A stretch of 64,000 nucleotides of DNA from Magnetococcales bacterium WMHbinv6 (GCA_002753135.1 PDZV01000001.1:179429-243428), one strand, 5' to 3'. Positions 36,566 to 47,011 are shown, counted from the stretch's first letter. Numbers and translations are program-made. Notes: generated from the letters alone by a model not told the origin.

Positions 36566-38541
36566 GGCAGAAACATCCTCACCGCAATGACAAACATGAG
36601 AGCCGCATAAATCCAACGCAGCATGTTCAAGGGGATGACCACTGTCAACCACGCCCCCACCATGCCCCCCAGGAAGGCGCCAGGGGTCAGAATCAGGGCC
36701 ATGGTAATCGGCGTTTCCAGATCAAACGAGCCCGACTTCACCCCATGCCACAGAGCCACCACCGAGCCGACCAGTGAGGAAAAAAAGACCAGCGTGGCAC
36801 TGTTGGCAATCGCATTGCGTAACGGCATGCGGGCAATATATCGCTGCAGTGGCACCTCTATCACCCCGCCGGTGATCCCCAGAATACCGCTGATCAACCC
36901 CATGGGCAGCCCCAGCACGCCATGCCGGGTCGCTGGGTAGCGCCACGCGGGCACCGGTACAGACTCGTCCATCTGCGTGCCAAAATATCGCTGCAACCAC
37001 ACCAGAACGCCCGTCTCCTTCTGTTTGCTCATACGGATTTCCTCGTCCAGTTCCGAGGGCTTGCGACGGGTTTCCGCAATTTCCACCAGCATTTTAATAC
37101 CCAACAACAGGGCAAATCCACCCAGCAGCCACTGGATCAGCATCTTGCTCATGATATTGCCAAGGAAATAGCCGGCCACCATACCGGCCATGGCCCAGGG
37201 AATCAACGGCTTGCAAAACTCAAAATGGAGCAACCCGTGGCGATGGTAGCGCAGCACCGCCGCTCCATACATAAAAATATTGGTAATGTAGGCAACTGGA
37301 CGAACCAGCAACAACCCATAACCAAAAAACCAGAGCAGACCGGTGACCTTGATGATCCCTCCCCCCATGGTCATCATGCCGCCGCTAATGCCCGACACAA
37401 ACCCCAGCAGCAACAATCCAAAAAAACTGCCCGCTTGGTACCCAAAAATGCGCAAAGAGGGAGAGTGGGCCGGATCATTGAGTACAGGAGCAGCCGTCTC
37501 CGGGGACAGTGCACCTGCAGCCGGCTCCAACGCCACATGCTTGCCCAAGGAACCCAGATTGAGGATACCCTGAGCCCTCTGCCACCACTGATCCGCCGTG
37601 CGCGACGGCCTGGGCGAGACGACCGGAACATCGGCGACAGCAGAATCGGCGACAGCAGACTGAACCGGCGCAGCAGTGCCAGTCGACGGCACCATCTTGT
37701 GAGCAAAAGTGACTACCTCCTGAAAATGGGTCACCAGAACATGGGCCGGCACAGCAAACCCCTGAATCGAACCATCCGGGTTTTGCACCGCCAGGTTGAT
37801 GCCGACCAGATGTCCATGCTGGTTGACCAGAGGACCACCGCTTTGCGCCCAATGAAAAATCGAGTTGGTTTTCATCAGATGGGTCAAACTCAGATCGGCC
37901 ACGGCTACAGGGGATGTCAGGTCCATACTCTCAACCACACCGACCCGTTCAACAGCGTCTGTTCCGTAAGGATCACCCCATGCCTGAACCAATTCGCCCA
38001 CCTGAGGCAAGGGTGATTGACTCAAGGCCGCATAGGGAAAGGGATCCTGTGATATAATCTTGATCAAAGCCAGATCATGTTGTGGAACCACCTTGACCGT
38101 CTGGGCGGGATACTGGCGCGGCCCGAACGGGGTGGAGACCCGCACCTGAATCTCTCGCATATTTTGAATCAGATGTTGGGCGGTGATGACATATCCTTTG
38201 GGATTGACCAGTACACCTGAACCTGCCGAAACATAAGGATTTGCCTCGTTGCCAGATGCCTGACTGATTCCCGAAATGTTGACAACTGTGACCCGCAACG
38301 GGCTGAGATCGGGTTGTGCCAGCGCCACGGACTGAGCAACCACATCGCCTTGGGAGGCGCTGCCCGCCATGGTCACGGAACCATCCTGGTGCCCCAGACT
38401 CAATTGATTGCGATGATCCCGAACCAGATGGATCCCCCAGGCCACCGTGCCAAAAAAGAGCAACAGCAGCAATACGGCAGGCACCCGCCAGGATTGCCGA
38501 CAGAAAGGAACCAGACGGGATGAAGAATCGCGGTATCTCAT
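36562..38541 (-). CDS. mamO: Magnetosome protein MamO (trypsin-like domain plus TauE-type membrane domain)
   Basis: This protein has 659 residues: an N-terminal span ([17 protein letters not shown]), a trypsin-like domain (about 75-280) and a TauE/SafE-like domain with about eight helices (370-659). The triad positions are occupied: His123 ([10 protein letters not shown]), Asp156 (QHDLALIKI) and Ser234 (WAQSGGPL). In Magnetospirillum the MamO protease fold is reported to be catalytically inactive and to bind metal while promoting MamE activity. The Gln before the Ser, in place of Asn, also deviates from HtrA here. It is required for magnetite nucleation. It lies 1 nt after the mamN stop. Confidence 0.95.
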   Translation of the reverse strand: MRYRDSSSRLVPFCRQSWRVPAVLLLLLFFGTVAWGIHLVRDHRNQLSLGHQDGSVTMAGSASQGDVVAQSVALAQPDLSPLRVTVVNISGISQASGNEANPYVSAGSGVLVNPKGYVITAQHLIQNMREIQVRVSTPFGPRQYPAQTVKVVPQHDLALIKIISQDPFPYAALSQSPLPQVGELVQAWGDPYGTDAVERVGVVESMDLTSPVAVADLSLTHLMKTNSIFHWAQSGGPLVNQHGHLVGINLAVQNPDGSIQGFAVPAHVLVTHFQEVVTFAHKMVPSTGTAAPVQSAVADSAVADVPVVSPRPSRTADQWWQRAQGILNLGSLGKHVALEPAAGALSPETAAPVLNDPAHSPSLRIFGYQAGSFFGLLLLGFVSGISGGMMTMGGGIIKVTGLLWFFGYGLLLVRPVAYITNIFMYGAAVLRYHRHGLLHFEFCKPLIPWAMAGMVAGYFLGNIMSKMLIQWLLGGFALLLGIKMLVEIAETRRKPSELDEEIRMSKQKETGVLVWLQRYFGTQMDESVPVPAWRYPATRHGVLGLPMGLISGILGITGGVIEVPLQRYIARMPLRNAIANSATLVFFSSLVGSVVALWHGVKSGSFDLETPITMALILTPGAFLGGMVGAWLTVVIPLNMLRWIYAALMFVIAVRMFLP

Positions 38542-38542
38542 G

Positions 38543-39874
38543 TCAGGTAATCACCAGAATGTACAGGGATGAAATCCCCAAAAAAATGGCCGCCACAGGC
38601 ACTCCCCACTGCAGATAACTCCGAAAATCGAAACGGCTACCTGTGACCTGCTCTTCCCTGGGCAGGGAACGGAGATGATTGGCCATAAAACTGGCCGCAA
38701 CCGGGCCCGCCGTGGCACCACTGAGTGCTGCCGAGGAGCCGGCCAGAACCCCCAAAGAGAGGGACCACCAGACAGCACTACCCGGAAAAGTGACATTCAT
38801 GGCCTGGGCCACCGGCACCAAAAAGGCCGTCGAGGGACCGGCGTTCAGAAGCGGGGTGAGCAGCGCGGCCACCCACATCAACACCAACAGTGACAGAGTC
38901 GCATTGCCATTGCCCAACGCCACGATCATCGCATGCACTCCGCCCAGCACACCAGCGGCCTGCAAACCACCAACCATGATGAACAAGCCCAGGAAAAAGA
39001 GCAGATCGCCTCCACTGACAGCCGCAAACAACTCCTGTGGCGGAATCCGGCCCAGTACAATGATCGTCAGGCCGGCCACAAAAGAGAGCAGCGCAGGACG
39101 CACCCCCAATAGTTGCGCCAGAAAAAAACTGAACAGCGTCACCACAAAAACGCTCAAGCCAAGGCGCAGCAGATAGCGGTCCAAACCATCTGGATGCGTT
39201 GGGCCCACCGGAGACTGTGCGCGCACGGTTGACTGAATGGTGGTGAGATCGTCCAAAGCGATCCTGGCCTGGGCTATGTGTGCATGCCGTTGAAAAACAA
39301 TCAACACAGCAGCAAGCAATACCAGACAGGGCACCATCATGCCGCCAATGAAGTCATCAAAATGGAGGCGCGCCGCCGCACCGATGATCATGTTGGGAAA
39401 ATCCCCAACCAAAGTGGAGGCACCGCCCAGATTGGAGGTGATCAACTCGGCCGCCACAATCGGTGCGGGATCCATCGACAGCGCCCGGCAGACAATCAAG
39501 GTCAGAGGAACCATGATGATCATCACCGAAAGATTGGTGAAGGCCAGCGAGAGCAGATAGGTACTCAGGGTCAACAAGACCACAATCAGCAACGGGTTGC
39601 CACGCGAGTAACCCAAAAAACGGCAGGCCAGGTAATGGAACACACCGGAACGAAACAAACAATTTGAAATGAGCGACATGCCGAACAGCAGGGCCAAGGC
39701 GTCAAAATAGATGGCTGAGAAGGCCAACTTCAGCGAGTAGAACCCTTCCGAGCTACCAATCAGCAAAAAAAGCAGTGCCCCCCCCATCATGGCCAGCCCC
39801 CGATTCACCAGGTCTCTCTGAACCAGAACAAACAGGAGTACAAACAGCACCAAGGTCACCACTGCAGGAGTCAT
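38543..39874 (-). CDS. mamN: Magnetosome protein MamN (ArsB/NhaD-type ion transporter)
   Basis: This is a 443-residue polytopic membrane protein of the ion transporter superfamily, with about eleven helices. Typical stretches are GMSLISNCLFRSGVFHYLAC, VIMVPLTLIVCRAL preceded by NLS, and GGASTLVGDFPNMIIGAAAR. MamN is proposed to export protons released during magnetite precipitation. Its end meets the mamM gene within 1 nt. Confidence 0.95.
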   Translation of the reverse strand: MTPAVVTLVLFVLLFVLVQRDLVNRGLAMMGGALLFLLIGSSEGFYSLKLAFSAIYFDALALLFGMSLISNCLFRSGVFHYLACRFLGYSRGNPLLIVVLLTLSTYLLSLAFTNLSVMIIMVPLTLIVCRALSMDPAPIVAAELITSNLGGASTLVGDFPNMIIGAAARLHFDDFIGGMMVPCLVLLAAVLIVFQRHAHIAQARIALDDLTTIQSTVRAQSPVGPTHPDGLDRYLLRLGLSVFVVTLFSFFLAQLLGVRPALLSFVAGLTIIVLGRIPPQELFAAVSGGDLLFFLGLFIMVGGLQAAGVLGGVHAMIVALGNGNATLSLLVLMWVAALLTPLLNAGPSTAFLVPVAQAMNVTFPGSAVWWSLSLGVLAGSSAALSGATAGPVAASFMANHLRSLPREEQVTGSRFDFRSYLQWGVPVAAIFLGISSLYILVIT

Positions 39875-40854
39875 CAGGATGAACCTCCAAGAGCATCCGT
39901 TGCCTGTTGGGTCATTTCCATCTGCTGCCGCAGTTGCACAATCTCTTTGTGAATATAATCAAATTCAGCAACAGAACCGCTCGCGGACTTGAAATGGACG
40001 CTCACGTCACCCAAATGGGGTACCATACGGACCAGCAAATCTTCAACCCACAGGCTGATCTCTTTGCCCTGTTCTACGGTCAACTCGGGATCGACACCCA
40101 CCACCATGGAGACCCAGATTTCCTGCCCCACCCGCCGTGTACGAACATCCTCAACGTTTTTCACCCCGGCGACGGTAGCAGCCAACTCACGAATTTTATG
40201 AACCAACTCCTGAGGAGCCGAGGCATCCATCAACCCCTTCACGGCATCCCAGGTAATCTTTGTCCCCAGATGGAAGAGGTCCACGCATTCACCTACAGCC
40301 ACTACCGCATCAAGCCATGGCACATTGAGATAGTGGGAACCTATAATGCCCAAAGCCACCGCCAGGGACGAATAGGCATCCGATTTTTGATGGTGGGAAA
40401 GCACACTGACCATGGGGCTGTTGATCTGGTGCGCCACACAGCGCGTGTAATACCAGAGGAACAAGTTGGCGGCGACGACAAAGAGGGCGGCCCACAAGGC
40501 AATCATGTGGGGAGCCTGGTGTGGTGCACCACTGAGCAGCTTGTCGGCCTCAAAGTAGACAAACACGCCCGTGATCGTCATCATGGACAAGCCAACGCAC
40601 AGGGAAAAGAGAAACTCCGCCTTGCCGTGACCGAATTGATGCTGTTCATCCAAGGGTTGCTTGGAAAACTTGAGCCCAAGGATGATCAAGAAAGAGGTCA
40701 ACACATCCTTGGCCGAGTACAAGGCATCCACCAGCAGAGCCTGGGAACCGGAGATGATCCCAACAAACACCTTCAGGATGGAGATGGCCAAATTGGCAAT
40801 CAAACCAATCCAGCCAACCGAGTGATAGCAGACAACGCACTGGGGATAGCTCAT
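39874..40854 (-). CDS. mamM: Magnetosome CDF transporter MamM
   Basis: This CDF family iron transporter forms complexes with and stabilises MamB. The N-terminal CVVC pair is followed by helix 2 with ALLVDALYSAKDVLTSFLI (metal-site Asp and Tyr, as in MamM rather than the His of MamB). Then come EHQFGHGKAEFLFS and LWYYTRCVAHQINSPMVSVL with HHQKSDAYSSLAVAL (helix 5 His/Asp). The cytosolic domain covers about 215-300. The Tyr/Asp/His/Asp set identifies it as MamM rather than MamB. Confidence 0.95.
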   Translation of the reverse strand: MSYPQCVVCYHSVGWIGLIANLAISILKVFVGIISGSQALLVDALYSAKDVLTSFLIILGLKFSKQPLDEQHQFGHGKAEFLFSLCVGLSMMTITGVFVYFEADKLLSGAPHQAPHMIALWAALFVVAANLFLWYYTRCVAHQINSPMVSVLSHHQKSDAYSSLAVALGIIGSHYLNVPWLDAVVAVGECVDLFHLGTKITWDAVKGLMDASAPQELVHKIRELAATVAGVKNVEDVRTRRVGQEIWVSMVVGVDPELTVEQGKEISLWVEDLLVRMVPHLGDVSVHFKSASGSVAEFDYIHKEIVQLRQQMEMTQQATDALGGSS

Positions 40855-40900
40855 GAACGGGGCATCCTCTCCTCACGATCAAAAACCGGATAGACCGGAA

Positions 40901-41119
40901 TCACAGATCTTCTTTGCGCCGGTTGCGCAGAGCGCGTCGCGCCAGATGGCTGACCGTTGCCACCACAAAACCGCAGATGAAGGCCCCCGATATAATCAGA
41001 ATCAGGGGAACCTCAATCGGCGGTCCAAAAATGAAACGGATCTGGGCCGGGACCATGTTCTGGGTCGCAAAGATGAGCAGCAACAAGGAAAGAAGCAGGG
41101 ATACAAAGGGTTTACTCAC
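40901..41119 (-). CDS. mamL: Magnetosome protein MamL (LapA-like)
   Basis: This 72-residue protein has two hydrophobic segments (PFVSLLLSLLLLIFATQNMV and PLILIISGAFICGFVVATVS) and a basic C-terminus (RRALRNRRKEDL), the LapA/YciS-like pattern of MamL. The basic tail is thought to bend membranes, and MamL is required for vesicle formation. It lies 46 nt before mamM. Confidence 0.92.
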   Translation of the reverse strand: MSKPFVSLLLSLLLLIFATQNMVPAQIRFIFGPPIEVPLILIISGAFICGFVVATVSHLARRALRNRRKEDL

Positions 41120-41324
41120 TGTTCATTCCATCCCCATACCCGGCGCGGGATCCAAGACCATCCCATCTGAACATCATCGGCCCAATTGTCCATGACGGAA
41201 GCCACTCATCCATCCCCCTGACCCAGGTCCGTACCCTGAATTTGCAAACACATTGACCACTTCCTGCAGCCATTCAGGAAGCAAGCCCGTACACCAATTC
41301 AGGTACTGCTCAAATAGACTCCTT

Positions 41325-41630
41325 TCATTTACCAATCAACGGCAACTTCCAGGCCCTTCCCATAAAAACCGAGACGAGGCCAATAACCGAGAACGCAAAA
41401 CAGAGCAGTCCAGACAGGTTAAAGAAAATCGCCCCAACGCCAGGGACCACCAGACTGTAGATGGCCAAAACCTCCCACATCCACAACATGACTCCCTGAC
41501 GGGCGTGGAAACGCACATAGGGATTGTCTCTGTTCACCAAAAAAGGCACCAGGGAGAGGATTCCCAGGTAACTCAAGGCAGCCATCATTTTGGAACCCAG
41601 GCCCGCAGGGGCATTCAGCGTCGTTTCCAT
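41325..41630 (-). CDS. mmsF: MamF/MmsF family magnetosome membrane protein, copy 1
   Basis: This DUF4870-type protein of about 101 residues has three membrane helices. It shows KMMAALSYLGILSLVPFLVN, then YVRFHARQGVMLWMWEVLAI and FSVIGLVSVFMGRAWKLPLI. MamF and MmsF control crystal size and shape in Magnetospirillum. I chose ATG 41630 (METTLNAP), with GGAGA upstream, over the frame start at 41657. Its place between mamK and mamL matches the gene called mamF in Magnetococcus clusters. Which of the two copies is the true MamF cannot be decided by eye. Confidence 0.88.
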   Translation of the reverse strand: METTLNAPAGLGSKMMAALSYLGILSLVPFLVNRDNPYVRFHARQGVMLWMWEVLAIYSLVVPGVGAIFFNLSGLLCFAFSVIGLVSVFMGRAWKLPLIGK

Positions 41631-41676
41631 ATCGATTTCTCCGTAATTCTCCAGCAAAAGGGGATGAGAAGCCTGC

Positions 41677-42723
41677 TCACGACTGCTTCACGGGACGAGA
41701 GACCTGACCGACCTGCTCCCAGTATTGCGGTGGCAACTCCATCGCCAGTTTCAACGCCCCAGCCCCACCGCAAAAATCGGGATCCGGCACCGGACGCACA
41801 ATCACTTCGCCATACTGGTGCATCTGCTGGCAAATCATCGCATCCAGCCCACGAATATGGGCACCGCCACCCGTCAAATAGATGTTACGCAACGCCTCTT
41901 CCTGATCCTCAGGGTCAAATACCTTGATCAAGGATTGCAAATGCTCGACAATTTCTGACACCACGGTTTCGCAGGCAGTGCGCACTTCGCGTGTCAAATT
42001 GCAGGTGCCAGGCTTGCCGGCAATGCGCACGTTGACAATCACCTCCTCCTTGGGCGTGCCAACAAAACCATACTGCTCCTTGATTTTGCGCGCCAGGTTG
42101 TTGGTCATCTGCACATCGGGGTAGTTATCCCGGATCAGATTTTCCAGCACCAAGTCGATGTAATTTCCAGCCTTCAACACCGTAACCTGCTCATCCCCGG
42201 AGGGAATACTGCCTTTCATGGCACAAATATCGGTCGTGCCAGCACCGATATCGATCATGATGGCATTGTTGAGTTGATCGATCTCGTAGGCAGCCATGAA
42301 TGGCTCGGAAACCACCATGGAAAGGTCAAGCAGCTCCTGAGTGATCTTCAGTAACTGGTTTTTGTTGAACATGGAGGCCCTGGCCGGCACCCCCAACACG
42401 CCATAGATGCGATCTCCAGGTTGGGGATCAGCCAGGTTGATCACATGCTGGATCAACAACTTGGCCGACTCGGCCGCCTGATCGTTGGCCTCCTTCAACA
42501 CCCCATCTTCCAAGGGATAATGGATATTCAGGTATGACTGGCGCTTGAGGGCCTCTTCACCAATAATGTGGGCTTGGTGCATCAGTTTGACACCGATGAT
42601 ATCTTTCGGATAGCCGACCACGGAACGCACCATCGCCCGGGCCCCCCGGTTCGACAACACCATGGTCCGTGAGGTACCCAGATCGATACCAAGCAGCAGT
42701 GGGCTGCGTTCTGCTGTTTTCAT
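41677..42723 (-). CDS. mamK: Magnetosome actin-like filament protein MamK
   Basis: This is a bacterial actin that forms filaments aligning magnetosomes in chains. Visible actin motifs are phosphate 1 LGIDLGTSRTMVLS (about 11-24), the connecting region IGEEALKRQSYLN, phosphate 2 MIDIGAGTTDICAMKG (about 153-168) and the adenosine motif IYLTGGGAHIRGLD (about 282-295). The 348-residue length is normal. The gene for a large acidic protein lies directly upstream, in the position where Magnetospirillum has mamJ, the MamK-magnetosome linker. Confidence 0.97.
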   Translation of the reverse strand: MKTAERSPLLLGIDLGTSRTMVLSNRGARAMVRSVVGYPKDIIGVKLMHQAHIIGEEALKRQSYLNIHYPLEDGVLKEANDQAAESAKLLIQHVINLADPQPGDRIYGVLGVPARASMFNKNQLLKITQELLDLSMVVSEPFMAAYEIDQLNNAIMIDIGAGTTDICAMKGSIPSGDEQVTVLKAGNYIDLVLENLIRDNYPDVQMTNNLARKIKEQYGFVGTPKEEVIVNVRIAGKPGTCNLTREVRTACETVVSEIVEHLQSLIKVFDPEDQEEALRNIYLTGGGAHIRGLDAMICQQMHQYGEVIVRPVPDPDFCGGAGALKLAMELPPQYWEQVGQVSRPVKQS

Positions 42724-42782
42724 TTTGAATCATCTCCTCTCACCAATTTGATGGACAGAAACAATCGAACCAGGAAACTCTC

Positions 42783-44948
42783 TTATTTTTTGGTAGAGGA
42801 GTCTTTCCGAGCTGGTTTGAAAGCCCGGTAAAGTTCTCCCACAGCCCCCACCACCGGCATCACCACGATACCCACGGTCCCAATCACTACATTACCACTT
42901 CCCTTGACGATATCCGTCACACCACCAGCCAGCCCTCGCACCCCACCAGCCAAACGATCGGCGGCACGACTGGTACCCGTGGGCCGCGGTGGTGGCAACT
43001 CCTCCTCTGGTTCCTGTACAGGTGGAGGAACCACCTTCTTCACCTTGCCGGTTACCCGCTTGGAGGTATGGACCACGGCACCGACCATATCCCCGAGAGC
43101 ATTATAGATACCTGTACCAAGGGACTCCACCGGAACCACCCCATCGCCGTCCCGTGAGGAACGACGGTGTGACCTCTGTTGTTGGCCAGCCTCTGCAGCA
43201 GCCTGCGCTGTCTCTGCCTGCTCCTGCTCCAACTCTTCCAACTCGGGCAACTCTTCCTCAAGCGTCTTTGCCGAGACCGGCACAACCGGATCTTCCGAAG
43301 GCTGCGGCTCCCCTTGCAACTGGCGCAAAAAGGCCTCGATCGCTTTGGCCTGATTGGGCGTTGGAACGGACTCCTGTTTCTGACGTAGACTGGGAGTGGC
43401 CGTTCGTGGTGAAGGAGGTACCAGACCACCTGGCGAAATCGACTGAACCGTCTCATCCCCTTCGTCCGCTGAGACCGCCTGTTGCGGCTGGCTGACGGTG
43501 TTCTCCTCTTCCTCAGGGGCCGGTGCAGTGGACACGGTCTCTTCCACGATCGTCGCTGCCGGAGACTCTTCCTGTGCCGGTTGGTCTGCGATCGCATCGG
43601 TTGTTGCCTGACCCTCCTCCGTGACCGCCTCAGGAGCCACGGCAGAAGCTGCAGACTCAACCGCTTCCGCCACAACGACACTCTCCTCCTCGACGACAAC
43701 CACAGGCTCCTCGACGGCAGCAGACTCCGGCGATTCTGTCACGGGTTCTGTGGGTGCGGGCTCAGGTTTGGCCATCACCTGCACACCCCGCATTTTGTAC
43801 CCCTCGTCCAATTTTTTGGAGGCGGCATCGCGAATCATTTGCAGCACGCGCTCTTTCTCTGCCGCTGCCACATAGGGAGCCTTGTGCGGGAACGGTTTGG
43901 GAGCCTCTTCCACAACAGGCACCTCCAGCGTACCAGCCAACTCAGCCTCCTCGGCAGCTTCCGTCACCTGGATGACCGGCTCTGCAACCGCAGCCTCTTC
44001 CACCTCTCCCTGGCTGTCCGCATCCGCCATTTTGGCCTTGTTGCGGGCCATTTCCGAAAAACCATCGGCCAGCTTTGCCATCTCCAGTTTTCTCTCTGCA
44101 ACCACCGATCCAGAGAGAGGCTCCATCACCGCCGGAACAACCGCTTCTGCCCCGGATACAGCAGCCTCCTCTGCCAACGAGGTGGATTCCGTCGTCGCAG
44201 CTTCGATAACAAGGGGCACATCCTCCGTCACCACGGAGAGTTCCGCCTGAGGCGCCTCCTCCACCACCGCAGACTCAACTGCCGGGGCCTCGGCCTCCGT
44301 TTGCAACGACTCCAGTGCAGGGGGAAGATCTCCGGCCAAAGCAGAGGCATCAGCCACAGCAACGTCAGGCTCGACCTGCTCGACCGCTTCAGCCACCGCC
44401 TCAGCCACCGCAACTGATTGCTCACCCGCAGACTGTCCGGTCTCGCTGCCTTCTGCTTTCACCGATTCTGCGACAACAACCACTTCGGAAGAAGTCTCTG
44501 CCTCCACTGATGGCGACTCCCCACCAGCAACTACGGCAACATCCTCGCCAACGGCCACCTCACCACCCGACTGTTCAACCTCTTCAGCTATGGAGGCAAG
44601 CACACTGAGGCTTGCCAGAAAACCGGCGTCCTCTTCCGCGTGGCCTGCAACCTGTTCAACCATGATAACCTCTGTCTGCTGGGATACACCTTCAACCTGT
44701 TCGTCATCCTGGTGAGAAGGCTCTGAGATACCTGCCGTATCTGCGTCAACCTGGGCCTCTTGCTCAGCAGAAGCACCACTCTTCAGCTTATCGTCAAGCT
44801 GCTTTTGCAGAACATGGTCCAGCCCCCTTGCCAGCACATCCATGTCCATCTCGGCTGGCGGTTGCTCAGACCCACCGCTTTTTTTGTCCGACGGGGAGCG
44901 CTTCGACCCATTTCTGGTTGTCCCGGAACCTTGCTTTTGCTTATCCAT
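42783..44948 (-). CDS. Large acidic Glu/Val/Ala-rich protein in the mamJ position
   Basis: This 721-residue protein is extremely rich in Glu, Val, Ala and Ser, with no fixed-length repeat but recurrent phrases such as VAEAVAEAVEQVEPDVAVAD, and is probably disordered over residues 40-600. The C-terminal 120 residues differ: GTGIYNALGDMVGAVVHTSK, a Pro/Glu linker, then two amphipathic or hydrophobic stretches (LAGGVRGLAGGVTDIVKGSG, VIGTVGIVVMPVVGAVGELY) that could attach to the magnetosome membrane. Position between mamE and mamK, acidity and a hydrophobic C-terminus recall MamJ, but there is no sequence match I can claim. A MamJ-like tether is the leading inference. Confidence 0.6.
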   Translation of the reverse strand: MDKQKQGSGTTRNGSKRSPSDKKSGGSEQPPAEMDMDVLARGLDHVLQKQLDDKLKSGASAEQEAQVDADTAGISEPSHQDDEQVEGVSQQTEVIMVEQVAGHAEEDAGFLASLSVLASIAEEVEQSGGEVAVGEDVAVVAGGESPSVEAETSSEVVVVAESVKAEGSETGQSAGEQSVAVAEAVAEAVEQVEPDVAVADASALAGDLPPALESLQTEAEAPAVESAVVEEAPQAELSVVTEDVPLVIEAATTESTSLAEEAAVSGAEAVVPAVMEPLSGSVVAERKLEMAKLADGFSEMARNKAKMADADSQGEVEEAAVAEPVIQVTEAAEEAELAGTLEVPVVEEAPKPFPHKAPYVAAAEKERVLQMIRDAASKKLDEGYKMRGVQVMAKPEPAPTEPVTESPESAAVEEPVVVVEEESVVVAEAVESAASAVAPEAVTEEGQATTDAIADQPAQEESPAATIVEETVSTAPAPEEEENTVSQPQQAVSADEGDETVQSISPGGLVPPSPRTATPSLRQKQESVPTPNQAKAIEAFLRQLQGEPQPSEDPVVPVSAKTLEEELPELEELEQEQAETAQAAAEAGQQQRSHRRSSRDGDGVVPVESLGTGIYNALGDMVGAVVHTSKRVTGKVKKVVPPPVQEPEEELPPPRPTGTSRAADRLAGGVRGLAGGVTDIVKGSGNVVIGTVGIVVMPVVGAVGELYRAFKPARKDSSTKK

Positions 44949-45001
44949 CCATTTATCTCCCGATCATTCGCTAACCTGGCAAATTAAAATGGCAAAACCA
45001 C

Positions 45002-47005
45002 CTATTTCAGAGTGACAAACATGCGCTTGCCGTCCCGCTCCACATCCAGCAAAATGGTTTTTGCTGTGGCAGACGCCTTGATGGCTTGATCCAATTGCGC
45101 ATTGGATCCGACAGGCAAACCGTTGATCGCCATCACGACATCATTCATGCGTACCCCGGCCACATCGGCCGGCAAACCGGGGTCAGTCTCCTTGACCACC
45201 GCCCCTTGCTTGCCCTTGAGAGCGGGATTCTTGGCCTCTATCGCCGCATCAATGGGGTTCAGTTCCATACCGTTCCATTCAAATTCGGTCGGAACAGCGG
45301 CAGCGACTGGCGCCGCTGCCGGTTTGCCAGCAGGCGGTACCGCAGTTTGATTAACCGGAGGCGTACCAGCGACCGCTGCAGGAACCGCAACAACCGGGGC
45401 AGAGGTAAGGCGCAAGGTAAAGTTTTTCCGTACTCCGTCACGTAACACAGAAAATCTCACCATATCCCCGGTGGCATAGCCTCGCAGACGACTGACCATC
45501 TCTTCAGGGGTGCGCACCCATCGGCCATCCATCTTGAAAAGGATATCACCCGTCAGCAGACCTCCAACGGCCGCGATGGAACCATCTTGAACGCTTTGTA
45601 CAAACACGCCACTGGCAAACGGCGGTTTGAAACGCTGGATCAATACAGGGTCCAACGCCTTGAAAGCAGCCCCCATGACGGTAACCGTGGGCGGCACAAC
45701 TCCTGTCGTCGCAACCGGGTCGGCTGCAGATGGGGCGGCCAAAGCCACATTCAGCCCACTGGCACCGCTCGGCATCCCCTGAAAGGCGGGCTGACGAACC
45801 AAGGTGCCATTCAAAATGACATGGCAACTCTCACAAGCCCCCCGGTCGCCATGCGGCGCTACCGAATTGGCCGGAATGGGGGGCGGGGTTGTTCGTCTGC
45901 CAGCGACCGGTTGACTTTGCCCGGTTGATGCAACCGTCATGGCGGGTGTCACTTCGGGAACGGTTACCACCTCGGCAAGAAATTCACGCACCGCATTGAC
46001 CGGAACAGCAAAACCAACACCCGAGAATGCCTGGGTGGGCGAATAGATGGCGGTATTGATCCCAACCACATAGCCATAACGCGAAACCAGCGGACCACCT
46101 GAATTGCCCTGATTGATGGCTGCATCCGTCTGCAGCAAATCCTTGTGGATGACACCTTCGATGGCTACCGCTTTACGGGAGCCAGAGACAATACCCTTGC
46201 TCACCGTTTGGTCCAAACCAAAAGGACAGCCCACCGTAATGACGGGATCACCCACCTGAATCAAATCACTGTTGCCCAGAGGAGCAGCCTGAAGCGGCAG
46301 AGGGGTATTGATTTTCAGAAGTGCCAAATCGCGCATCGGATCCAGGCGCACAATATCCGCCGGATAACGCTGGGTACCTTGGGGATTGAACACCGTCACG
46401 AAAATGCTCTTGGACTTTTCCACCACGTGGAAATTGCTGATGACATAACCATCAGACGACACAATAACCCCTGAGCCGATACTCTCCATGGCAACGCCGG
46501 AATATGGGCTGGCAAACTTGAGCGCGTTGTCAACAGGGGCCGGTGTTGCAGTGGGGGAACCAGTCCCAGGCTGTTGTTGAACAGCCGACACGCCAGCCAT
46601 CTGAGCAAGGGAATTGCGATCCTGAGTACTCACGCTCACGACACTGGGCAAAATCGACCTCACCACAACCGCAAAGGACTCCTGATCGGCGGGCAATGCG
46701 GCCGTACTGCCTGGACGGCCTGGCCAGAACGCGGCGGGCTGGGCTGTCCCCATCCCAGGTCGCAGGCTCTGAATGGGGGTACCTGGAATTTCGGAAACGG
46801 TCTGCAAACCATTTTGTCCGGCGTTGCGAGTTGTTTTCAGCACCTTCTGTGTTTTCTCTGAATCAATGCCAATTTCATCGAGAAAGCTGTTCATGTACCA
46901 GTAGCTGCCAACCAGACCCGCCACGGCCAGACCGCCGACAATCAGCAGATACTTGCGGTATGCAAGACCGCATTCAACACCCTTGCTGGAAGCGAACGTA
47001 GACAT
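45002..47005 (-). CDS. mamE: Magnetosome HtrA-like protease MamE with one magnetochrome motif
   Basis: This 667-residue protein has an N-terminal membrane span (YLLIVGGLAVAGLVGSYWYM) and a trypsin-like protease domain with a complete triad: His193 (VISNFHVV), Asp226 (MRDLALLKI) and Ser302 (NQGNSGGPL). A single magnetochrome motif is RGACESCHVI at 388-397. Two PDZ domains follow (about 455-545 and 575-665; DILFKMDGRWVRTPEEM and DVVMAINGLPVGSNAQLDQA). MamE cleaves other magnetosome proteins to switch on crystal growth. Magnetospirillum MamE has two CXXCH motifs; only one is seen here. It is followed by the acidic gene and preceded by mamI. Confidence 0.96.
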   Translation of the reverse strand: MSTFASSKGVECGLAYRKYLLIVGGLAVAGLVGSYWYMNSFLDEIGIDSEKTQKVLKTTRNAGQNGLQTVSEIPGTPIQSLRPGMGTAQPAAFWPGRPGSTAALPADQESFAVVVRSILPSVVSVSTQDRNSLAQMAGVSAVQQQPGTGSPTATPAPVDNALKFASPYSGVAMESIGSGVIVSSDGYVISNFHVVEKSKSIFVTVFNPQGTQRYPADIVRLDPMRDLALLKINTPLPLQAAPLGNSDLIQVGDPVITVGCPFGLDQTVSKGIVSGSRKAVAIEGVIHKDLLQTDAAINQGNSGGPLVSRYGYVVGINTAIYSPTQAFSGVGFAVPVNAVREFLAEVVTVPEVTPAMTVASTGQSQPVAGRRTTPPPIPANSVAPHGDRGACESCHVILNGTLVRQPAFQGMPSGASGLNVALAAPSAADPVATTGVVPPTVTVMGAAFKALDPVLIQRFKPPFASGVFVQSVQDGSIAAVGGLLTGDILFKMDGRWVRTPEEMVSRLRGYATGDMVRFSVLRDGVRKNFTLRLTSAPVVAVPAAVAGTPPVNQTAVPPAGKPAAAPVAAAVPTEFEWNGMELNPIDAAIEAKNPALKGKQGAVVKETDPGLPADVAGVRMNDVVMAINGLPVGSNAQLDQAIKASATAKTILLDVERDGKRMFVTLK

Positions 47006-47011
47006 CGGAGT

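Noticed and set aside
43482..44417. 311-codon plus-strand open frame rich in His, Arg and Leu
   Set aside because: Mirror of the low-complexity Glu/Val codons in the acidic mamJ-position gene.
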